DNA from: Bacilli bacterium
GTDB taxonomy: Bacteria; Bacillota_I; Bacilli_A; RF39; UBA660
Assembly (NCBI GenBank): GCA_900758895.1
Contig: CAAETG010000183.1
Span: 1 to 6,991, forward strand
DNA: 6,991 bases
Reading direction: 5' to 3'
The notes under the pieces were generated by a model. It saw only the letters and a program-made list of their open reading frames with translations, did not search any database and was not told the DNA's origin. The position numbers were made by a program, and so were the translations under genes. This document shows, in pieces, positions 1 through 5,071 of the stretch (the stretch's first letter is position 1; every line of letters begins with the position of its first letter).

Positions 1-294
1 AATGACCTCACTTTCTAATAAATGACAAATAAACCAACGGAAAATATAATAAGATAAAAAGAAAGAAAAATCAAATAATTGTTTTGTAAAATAAGGGTAT
101 AAGAAAATAACTACTTAGTAAAGGGTAAAATGAACTCTTCGAGCCCTTGACAAAGTAGCCATTTTCTTATTTATAGTCTTTAACAAAACAATAACCATAT
201 ATCTAATTATTACGAAATATAGTTTTTATGACTAAATTCCCATAATCATTTAAACGGGAACTTAAATTTAAACTTAATGAGAAAAATTTTTTTC
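1..294. other. Intergenic region without a recognisable gene
   Basis: No coding frame of convincing length or composition is visible on either strand. The stretch holds the inverted repeat at 78-192, a short TTCCC/GGGAA stem (237-241 with 256-260) and the palindrome TTAAATTTAA (262-271). Read on the minus strand, AGTGAGGT near positions 5-12 resembles a Shine-Dalgarno, so a leftward gene could start just outside the window. Confidence 0.5.
78..192 (-). repeat. Long imperfect inverted repeat; candidate structured RNA
   Basis: The outer arms ATTGTTTTGT (78-87) and ACAAAACAAT (183-192) are perfectly complementary. The inner arms at 101-125 and 144-168 match at 21 of 25 positions. They enclose an 18-nt loop that itself contains CTC/GAG. 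Two inner mismatches are A-C on the plus strand but become G-U wobbles on the minus strand, giving 23 of 25 pairs. That favours a minus-strand RNA, perhaps the leader of a divergent gene beyond the left edge. I do not recognise it as a known family. A mobile-element remnant is possible, but I see no target duplication. Confidence 0.5.
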
Positions 295-324
295 TTGACA
301 GGAATGGGATGCATATAATATAAT
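295..324 (+). promoter_or_regulatory. Sigma-A-type promoter of the T-box/HAD/metG operon
   Basis: A perfect -35 TTGACA (295-300) is followed by an 18-bp spacer and a perfect -10 TATAAT (319-324). Transcription should begin near 331-334, just before the T-box leader. The leader would then be about 245 nt before the first start codon. Confidence 0.85.
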
Positions 325-334
325 GAATCTATCT

Positions 335-563
335 TAAATGTTGAAGGAATGAGTACATATTATTGTTGTTAGAGAAAGTTTATGGTTGATGAAAATAAAC
401 ACAAGGTAATATGGAAGATGACTCTGGAGTTTAAACGGCCACTCACCGTTATTGGAGTAAAAGAGCATGAATAGTAAAATCATGAATTAAGGTGGTACCG
501 CGGGTAAAAGGTATGCATTTGCAAGCCAAACTCGTCCTTAGTTTATGGTTTTTTATTTGTTTT
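335..563 (+). promoter_or_regulatory. T-box riboswitch, methionine specificity
   Basis: The T-box core AAGGTGGTACCGCGG lies at 489-503. Stem I is compact. AGTA (352-355) faces GAA (414-416) as the loop-E motif. CATATTA (356-362) pairs perfectly with TAATATG (407-413), TTGT (363-366) with ACAA (401-404), and GTTTAT (378-383) with ATAAAC (395-400). AGAGA (371-375) lies between helices, and GGTTGATGAAA forms the terminal loop. The specifier is ATG (418-420), followed by A, matching tRNA-Met. A hairpin AACGG/CCGTT (434-438/446-450) follows. In the antiterminator, AAGG pairs with CCTT and GCGGGT (500-505) with ACTCGT (530-535), leaving the bulge TGGTACC (493-499). TGGT would pair with an ACCA end, as expected for tRNA-Met with discriminator A. 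Family knowledge: binding of uncharged tRNA stabilises the antiterminator and lets transcription proceed. The helix below the specifier loop is unclear. Confidence 0.93.
523..563 (+). terminator. T-box regulated terminator
   Basis: AAACT (528-532) pairs with AGTTT (540-544) around the loop CGTCCTT. The stem extends through CC (526-527) with GG (547-548) across a 2-nt AT bulge, then weakly with the following Ts. A T-rich run (549-563) follows. The same bases (530-547) form the 3' side of the antiterminator, so the two folds exclude each other. The competing antiterminator can extend to about 17 bp (476-492 with 536-552, with wobbles). Confidence 0.7.
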
Positions 564-571
564 AAAGGAGG
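564..571 (+). promoter_or_regulatory. Shine-Dalgarno of the HAD phosphatase gene
   Basis: AAAGGAGG is a near-perfect anti-16S match, five bases before the ATG at 577. It directly follows the T-run of the T-box terminator. TCCTT (535-539) in the T-box could also pair with AAGGA here, so some translational control is conceivable. Confidence 0.85.
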
Positions 572-576
572 TTAAC

Positions 577-1188
577 ATGTTAAAAAGAATCATATTTGAC
601 TTAGATAATACTTTAATTTCTTGGAAAGAAGAATATGACGAAGCAGCAAAAAAAACCTTAGAAGAATGTCATATTACCATCGAAGATCAAACTCTTTCTA
701 AATTAAAAAAAGGATATCAAGAAAATTTAACCAAAACAACCATAGAAAATATGACAAATTATTTTAATCGGTTATACAATCAAAATGTAGATGACTCTCT
801 AATTAAGTGTTGGTTAAAACATTTAGGTTCCATGAGTGAGGAAGATGAAGAACTAATATCTACACTTTCTTATTTACATCAAAAATATGAGTTAGTAGTA
901 TTAACCAATTGGTTTCATATTTCTCAGTATAATCGTTTAAAAAAGGCTCAAATTGTAGATTATTTTGAAGAAATCATAAGTGGTGAAGAAATAATGAAAC
1001 CAAATAAAAAAGCCTTTGAAAAAGCGATGGGAGCACGTCTCCCAGAAGAATGTTTAATGGTAGGCGATAATTATTTAATAGATATTAAACCGGCAGAAGA
1101 GCTAGGAATGTCTACTTATTTAATTAGTGAAAAGAACGAATTAGTGCCAACAATCAAAAATGTATATGAATTAAAAAGTATTTTATAG
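577..1188 (+). CDS. HAD-superfamily hydrolase (phosphatase)
   Basis: This 203-residue cytoplasmic protein carries all four haloacid dehalogenase motifs. Motif I is FDLDNT, with nucleophile D8 and acid D10. Motif II is VVLTN, with T110. Motif III is K141 in MKPNKKAF. Motif IV is VGDNYLID, with D164 and D169 for magnesium. The region at about 15-95 is the alpha-helical cap of a subfamily I HAD, as in YjjG-type nucleotidases and phosphoglycolate phosphatases. The substrate cannot be read from the sequence; a small phosphometabolite or nucleotide is likely. The start is fixed by AAAGGAGG at 564-571. It is the first gene behind the Met T-box and lies 15 bp before metG, so it should be co-induced with metG when tRNA-Met is uncharged. 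The protein looks intact and of normal family length. The fold is certain; the reaction is not. Confidence 0.9.
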   Translation: MLKRIIFDLDNTLISWKEEYDEAAKKTLEECHITIEDQTLSKLKKGYQENLTKTTIENMTNYFNRLYNQNVDDSLIKCWLKHLGSMSEEDEELISTLSYLHQKYELVVLTNWFHISQYNRLKKAQIVDYFEEIISGEEIMKPNKKAFEKAMGARLPEECLMVGDNYLIDIKPAEELGMSTYLISEKNELVPTIKNVYELKSIL

Positions 1189-1203
1189 AAAGAAGGAAAA
1201 AAG

Positions 1204-2733
1204 ATGAAAGAAAAATTTTATGTTTCAACCCCAATTTATTATCCAAGTGCTAATTTTCACATTGGACATTGTTACACAACGATTATCGCAGATGCGATAG
1301 CAAGATATAAAAGATTAACTGGTTATGACGTATACTTTCAAACCGGAACGGATGAACATGGCGAAAAAATTGAGAAAAAAGCCCATGAAGCTGGTGTAAC
1401 TCCACAAGAATATGTCGATAAAATTATTGAAGATGCCAAAGATTTATGGAAATCTCTTAATATTTCTTATGACTATTTTATGAGAACAACGGATGATTAT
1501 CATGTTAGAAGAGTTGGGAAAATATTTAAAAAATTATATGAACAAGGTGATATTTATAAAGGAGAATATAAAGGACTTTATTGTATTCCTTGTGAATCCT
1601 TTTGGACCGAGTCCCAACTAGTGGATGGTAAATGCCCAGATTGTGGTAGAGAGGTTAAAATGGTAAGTGAAGAAGCTTATTTCTTTAAATTATCCAAATA
1701 TCAAGATCGTTTAGTAAAATACTATGATGAACATCCGGACTTTATTTTACCGTTATCACGTAAAAATGAAATGTTAAATAATTTTATCAATCCTGGATTA
1801 GAAGATTTATGTGTATCAAGAACAAGTTTTAAATGGGGAATCCCTGTTGATTTTGATCCAAATCATGTTGTCTATGTATGGGTAGATGCGTTATCTAATT
1901 ATATTACAACCCTAGGTTATCCTGAAGACGATACGTTAATGAAAAAATATTGGCCAGCTGATCTTCATTTAGTTGGCAAAGAAATTGTTCGTTTCCATAC
2001 AATTATTTGGCCATGCTTATTAATGGCTCTTGATCTACCTTTACCAAAACAAGTCTTTGGTCATGGTTGGTTAAAAATTGATGGTGGAAAAATCTCTAAG
2101 AGTTTAGGAAATTATAAAGATCCAAGAGAATATATTAATGCTTATGGTGTTGATGCGGTAAGATATTATGCCTTAAGAGAAGTACCATTTGGAAGTGACG
2201 GTAATTTCTCTGAAGAAGCCTTAATCTCTCGTACGAATAGTGATTTAGCCAATACATTAGGAAATCTTGTTAATCGTACGATTTCTATGTCTTACAAATA
2301 TTTTGATGGTAAACCAGTAAATCCAAAAGTGTTAGAAGAAATTGATGATGAATTAATAGATGCAGTATCTAACTTAAAAAATATTGTTGAAGAAAAAATG
2401 AATGGCCTAAAAGTAAATGAAGCCATTGAAGAAATTATGGAAGTACTAAGAAAATGTAATAAATACATTGATGAAACAACTCCATGGGCCCTTGCTAAAG
2501 ATGAAAGTAAAAAAGATAGATTAGCAACCGTTCTATATAATTTATTAGAATCAATTCGTATTTGTGCTATTTTATTAAGCCCATTTATTCCAGAAACAAG
2601 CGAAAAAATATTAGCACAACTAAATACCAAACAAACAGATTACGATTCTATAAAGGAATTTGGCCAGTTAGAACAAGACATTACTTTAAATGAGCCTCAA
2701 ATTCTATTTAATCGAATCGAAACAAAATGCTAG
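1204..2733 (+). CDS. metG: Methionyl-tRNA synthetase
   Basis: Class I aminoacyl-tRNA synthetase that activates methionine with ATP and charges tRNA-Met in the cytoplasm. The HIGH signature is HIGH at 19-22, after a Rossmann start with YVSTPIYYPS. The connective-peptide zinc knuckle is CIPC (127-130) with CPDC (144-147), a single-zinc type. The signature lysine loop is KISKS (296-300). The helical anticodon-binding domain follows at about 340-475. At 509 residues it lacks the C-terminal Trbp111-like tRNA-binding domain that lengthens the B. subtilis enzyme to about 660 residues; the 3' end looks natural, not truncated. An AAGGA-type ribosome site lies just before the ATG. It is the second gene of the T-box operon, which explains the ATG specifier in the leader. 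The stop codon lies inside the terminator stem. Confidence 0.98.
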   Translation: MKEKFYVSTPIYYPSANFHIGHCYTTIIADAIARYKRLTGYDVYFQTGTDEHGEKIEKKAHEAGVTPQEYVDKIIEDAKDLWKSLNISYDYFMRTTDDYHVRRVGKIFKKLYEQGDIYKGEYKGLYCIPCESFWTESQLVDGKCPDCGREVKMVSEEAYFFKLSKYQDRLVKYYDEHPDFILPLSRKNEMLNNFINPGLEDLCVSRTSFKWGIPVDFDPNHVVYVWVDALSNYITTLGYPEDDTLMKKYWPADLHLVGKEIVRFHTIIWPCLLMALDLPLPKQVFGHGWLKIDGGKISKSLGNYKDPREYINAYGVDAVRYYALREVPFGSDGNFSEEALISRTNSDLANTLGNLVNRTISMSYKYFDGKPVNPKVLEEIDDELIDAVSNLKNIVEEKMNGLKVNEAIEEIMEVLRKCNKYIDETTPWALAKDESKKDRLATVLYNLLESIRICAILLSPFIPETSEKILAQLNTKQTDYDSIKEFGQLEQDITLNEPQILFNRIETKC

Positions 2734-2757
2734 AAAATTACCTTTCTAGCGTTTTTT
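2727..2757 (+). terminator. Rho-independent terminator of the HAD-metG operon
   Basis: GCTAGAAA (2729-2736) pairs perfectly with TTTCTAGC (2743-2750) around a 6-nt loop. Two outer pairs (A-T and T-G) extend it, and TTTTTT (2752-2757) follows. The metG stop codon TAG (2731-2733) is part of the 5' arm. Confidence 0.93.
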
Positions 2758-2758
2758 C

Positions 2759-2767
2759 TGTTATAAT
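2759..2767 (+). promoter_or_regulatory. Extended -10 promoter of the acyltransferase gene
   Basis: TGTTATAAT is a TGN extended -10 with a perfect TATAAT (2762-2767). No good -35 is visible in the preceding terminator, which fits extended -10 promoters. The start site near 2773-2775 would give an untranslated leader of only about 6-16 nt. Confidence 0.65.
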
Positions 2768-2780
2768 TAAATAAGAAAGA

Positions 2781-3812
2781 ATGATGGATATGAAAAAAAG
2801 AAGTATAGATATCATAAGATTAATTGCCACTTATTTAGTAGTTGCCATTCATATCTCTCCGTTTGAAAAAATAAATCCTTCTTTTGATTTGTTTTTTACG
2901 AGAATTTTAGGAAGACTAGCTGTTCCTCTTTTTTTCATGATTACCGGCTATTATATCTTATCCAAATCTTTAAAAGATATCGAAGTATTAAAAGAATACA
3001 CGAAAAAACTCCTCTTCATATATTTGATCTGTATTTTAATATATTTACCAATTAATCTTTATACAGGCTCTTGGCAATCTATGAGTATCATCGATTTTTT
3101 AAAAGAAATAGTCATAGATGGAACATTTTATCATTTATGGTATTTCCCAGCTTTAATATTCGCTCTTTGGCTTGTCTACTTTTTAGTAAAAAAGCTAGGA
3201 AACAAAAAAACAATGATCGTTGTTATCATTCTCTATCTTATAGGTTTATTTGGGGATAGTTATTATGGCTTTTTAAGTAGTAGTCCTCTATTAACTAAAA
3301 TTTATGATATCCTATTTTTAATTTCTACCTACACTAGAAACGGTTTATTTTACGCCCCAATCTTTTTATACTTAGGGTATGAAATTAAACAGAAAAGCAA
3401 AGAAAGTTCTAACCATGACCTAATAATTAGCTTGTGTTTATTTCTTGGTATGACTTTAGAAGGATTCCTTCTTCACTTTGAAGACATGCCGAGACATGAC
3501 AGTATGTATTTACTTTTAGTACCACTTATGTATTTCTTATTTAGATATTTAATAACACATAATAAAGCTTCTTATAAAGGAATAAGAAAAATAGCTACAT
3601 TCATTTACATTTTACATCCTCTGATCATAATTGTTATTCGTTTTATAGCAAAAATATTAAACGTAAAAACCATTTTAATTGATAACAATCTAATCTTATA
3701 TTTAGTAGTATGCCTAACAACAACCATACTAGCCATTATCATTGAAAAAAGTATGAATCTGATGAAGAAAAAAATTAAAATAAATGCATCAACCCCAAAA
3801 CAAATAGAATAA
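2781..3812 (+). CDS. Membrane acyltransferase, acyltransferase-3 family
   Basis: This 343-residue, strongly hydrophobic protein has about ten predicted membrane helices. It starts with KKRSIDIIRLIATYLVVAIH, typical of the acyltransferase-3 (OafA/WecH-like) family, including the conserved His (H24) in helix 1. R45, the FFMITGYY motif (51-58), HLWYFPAL (118-125) and RNGLFYAPIFLYLGY (186-200) fit the family, which also includes VanT-type membrane domains. Members move acyl groups, often acetyl, onto surface glycans or peptidoglycan; the acceptor here is unknown. Three ATGs (2781, 2784, 2790) are possible. No strong Shine-Dalgarno distinguishes them, only AAGAAAGA at 2773-2780. The ATG at 2790 gives a better ribosome spacing and a family-like MKKRS start. 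It appears monocistronic. Its last 38 bp overlap the convergent mntP gene and no terminator sits directly after it. Confidence 0.88.
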   Translation: MMDMKKRSIDIIRLIATYLVVAIHISPFEKINPSFDLFFTRILGRLAVPLFFMITGYYILSKSLKDIEVLKEYTKKLLFIYLICILIYLPINLYTGSWQSMSIIDFLKEIVIDGTFYHLWYFPALIFALWLVYFLVKKLGNKKTMIVVIILYLIGLFGDSYYGFLSSSPLLTKIYDILFLISTYTRNGLFYAPIFLYLGYEIKQKSKESSNHDLIISLCLFLGMTLEGFLLHFEDMPRHDSMYLLLVPLMYFLFRYLITHNKASYKGIRKIATFIYILHPLIIIVIRFIAKILNVKTILIDNNLILYLVVCLTTTILAIIIEKSMNLMKKKIKINASTPKQIE

Positions 3813-4308
3813 TCGCTCCAATTATATTTGCATATATTCCGAGTAATTTACTAGCAAATTTTCCTACAATAACGCCAAGATAAGTAAAAAGAGAGCTGCA
3901 AATAGCAAAGATACTCATCGCTAGATAAATATTAGATGTAATCGCTTTTAATCCTAACCCTAAAGAAAAACTATCTAAACTAACTCCTAAAGCAAAGACA
4001 AACATCCCTAAAGTAGATAAATTAAACTTTTCTTCTTCATGCCGAATAATATCAACAACCATTTGTAAAGCAATAATAATTAAAATAAAACCTAGTAAAA
4101 TATCATATTTGATTTCTAAAATTTGAATTAATTTATCACCAATAATCATTCCTAAAAACGGCATAATAAAATGCATAGCACCAACAATAAGTGCCAATTT
4201 TAAGGCCTTTTTATTTGAAATACGAAACATACCAACACCAAGAGATAACGAAAAAGTATCCATAGAAAGAGCAATTCCAATTAAAATAATACTAAAAATT
4301 TCTTTCAA
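3775..4308 (-). CDS. mntP: Manganese efflux pump, MntP family
   Basis: This 177-residue membrane protein has about six helices arranged as two related halves, as in the MntP/DUF204 family. Each half carries the signature acid: D17 in ALSMDTFSLSLGVG and D112 in ALGVSLDSFSLGLGL. In E. coli, MntP exports Mn2+. The sporulation protein YtaF is a distant relative. The motifs look more MntP-like, but the spoIIR neighbour keeps a sporulation role open. The start is TTG (4308-4306), supported by GGAGG (4321-4317) eight bases upstream. That ribosome site lies in the 3' arm of a terminator-like hairpin. It follows spoIIR by 41 bp on the same strand, so it is probably reached by readthrough. Its 3' end overlaps the acyltransferase gene. 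The start and symbol are less certain than the family. Confidence 0.85.
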   Translation of the reverse strand: MKEIFSIILIGIALSMDTFSLSLGVGMFRISNKKALKLALIVGAMHFIMPFLGMIIGDKLIQILEIKYDILLGFILIIIALQMVVDIIRHEEEKFNLSTLGMFVFALGVSLDSFSLGLGLKAITSNIYLAMSIFAICSSLFTYLGVIVGKFASKLLGIYANIIGAIILFVLGLMHLF

Positions 4309-4310
4309 AC

Positions 4311-4346
4311 AAAAAACCTCCTACCAAATTTTATTAGGAAGTTTTT
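4311..4346 (-). terminator. Intercistronic terminator/attenuator between spoIIR and mntP
   Basis: On the minus strand AAACTTCCTA (4344-4335) pairs with TAGGAGGTTT (4323-4314): ten pairs including one G-U, around an 11-nt loop. A/T pairs can extend it to twelve. TTTTTT (4316-4311) follows. The stem begins about four bases after the spoIIR stop. The 3' arm contains the mntP Shine-Dalgarno GGAGG. Read on the plus strand, the same hairpin has one mismatch and is followed by TTTTTCTTTT, so it could also stop transcripts coming from the acyltransferase gene. Confidence 0.75.
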
Positions 4347-4349
4347 CTT

Positions 4350-4853
4350 TTAGAACCCACTTAATAATTTTTTTACATATAATTGATAATCAACATCACT
4401 TACATCTTGTTTGCTATTTTCAAGTAAACAAAGCGGTGGAAAAAGCACACACCAGAAATTATTACCAGCTCCTTCACCCAATGTAATAACTAAAGATTCA
4501 TAATTACCCGCTGGATACATAACCCCTTTATAGTTTTTAGAAGGAAAATAATTATTACCATAAGAAATCGTATAGGGAACTTGATAAGTATCCACAATCG
4601 CTTCAATTTCTTCCATATTATCTTGAATTAAAGATCGTACTTCTGAGGTATTATCGGCACCATTAATTAAAGCATAAACTTCTTGTTCAATTTTATCTTT
4701 AATGATCGTCTTTTCTTCTTGATCTTCCACACTATTACTATTAGCAATCACCCGAAAACGAATCGCATCATTAGGAATAATAATTTCTTCATCCTGATTC
4801 ATAAAAATAATTCCCAAACTAACCAAAAATAAAATAATAATTCCCTTTTTCAT
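4350..4853 (-). CDS. spoIIR: Stage II sporulation protein R
   Basis: SpoIIR is the secreted forespore signal that stimulates the mother-cell protease SpoIIGA to process pro-sigma-E. The family core is clear: IPNDAIRFRVIANSNSVEDQ near the N-terminus, GVMYPAGNYESLVITLGEG centrally, and the hallmark NFWCVLFPPLCLLE near the C-terminus. An N-terminal hydrophobic segment (about residues 4-19) serves as signal or anchor. I start at ATG 4853 (167 aa) because AGGTG (4864-4860) lies six bases upstream. A GTG nine bases further up (4862) would give 170 aa but is itself part of that ribosome site. It is shorter than the 224-residue B. subtilis protein but the domain looks complete. I see no convincing sigma-F promoter upstream. 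mntP follows on the same strand. Confidence 0.95.
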   Translation of the reverse strand: MKKGIIILFLVSLGIIFMNQDEEIIIPNDAIRFRVIANSNSVEDQEEKTIIKDKIEQEVYALINGADNTSEVRSLIQDNMEEIEAIVDTYQVPYTISYGNNYFPSKNYKGVMYPAGNYESLVITLGEGAGNNFWCVLFPPLCLLENSKQDVSDVDYQLYVKKLLSGF

Positions 4854-4859
4854 CTGTAT

Positions 4860-4864
4860 CACCT
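4860..4864 (-). promoter_or_regulatory. Shine-Dalgarno deciding the spoIIR start
   Basis: On the minus strand AGGTG precedes ATACAG and the ATG at 4853. The GTG inside it could be read as an earlier start but would then have no ribosome site of its own. The SGNH-like gene at 6359 uses a similar GAGGTG. Confidence 0.75.
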
Positions 4865-4880
4865 AATATAATTAAGAAAA

Positions 4881-4909
4881 ATATCAAAAATTTTATTCAA
4901 ATTAGACAA
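4881..4909 (-). promoter_or_regulatory. Weak candidate promoter upstream of spoIIR
   Basis: On the minus strand, TTGTCT (4909-4904), a 17-bp spacer and TGATAT (4886-4881) make a sigma-A-like match. Both hexamers have mismatches and the region is very AT-rich. The B. subtilis gene is read by sigma-F, whose pattern I could not find here. Confidence 0.25.
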
Positions 4910-4926
4910 AAAAAGCCGAAAAAGAT

Positions 4927-4955
4927 TTGACAAAGCCCAAATTAATAGATATAGT
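4927..4955 (+). promoter_or_regulatory. Sigma-A-type promoter of murA
   Basis: A perfect -35 TTGACA (4927-4932), a 17-bp spacer and the near-perfect -10 TATAGT (4950-4955). Transcription should start near 4962, giving a leader of about 110 nt before murA. That leader includes two hairpins, at 4970-4986 and 5018-5041. A weaker second candidate is TTGGTA (4960-4965) with TAATAT (4983-4988). Confidence 0.75.
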
Positions 4956-5011
4956 AATATTGGTAATTTATTAAAATCTTTTTAATATGCACCAAAAAAT
5001 TTATTAATCAT

Positions 5012-5041
5012 AAAAAATAGTATAAGTGCCTACTTATACTA
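5012..5041. terminator. Perfect 10-bp dyad between spoIIR and murA
   Basis: TAGTATAAGT (5018-5027) and ACTTATACTA (5032-5041) are perfectly complementary around the loop GCCT. On the minus strand the stem is followed by TTTTTT (5017-5012), the look of a Rho-independent terminator stopping transcripts antisense to murA. On the plus strand it lies in the murA leader with no T-run, and could be an operator or leader hairpin. Confidence 0.55.
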
Positions 5042-5071
5042 AAAATTTTCTTAAGGTAAGGGTGTGTTAGG

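Noticed and set aside
147..177. TTGACA (147-152) and TATAGT (172-177) as a promoter
   Set aside because: The spacer is 19 bp and the -35 lies inside the hairpin arm; no feature begins downstream that needs it.
78..192. CRISPR array or insertion sequence
   Set aside because: There are no regularly spaced direct repeats, no transposase and no flanking target duplication.
2292..2630. 112-codon open frame on the minus strand inside metG
   Set aside because: It lies wholly inside metG, has a low-complexity serine-rich translation and no ribosome site; it is a shadow of the real gene.
3071..3259. 62-codon plus-strand frame inside the acyltransferase gene
   Set aside because: Out of frame with a well-supported membrane protein; no independent evidence.
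4985..5015. Sigma-F promoter for spoIIR at minus-strand GGTGCATAT
   Set aside because: The -10 is only a partial match, no GYATA-type -35 lies 15 bp upstream, and it is about 130 bp from the gene.
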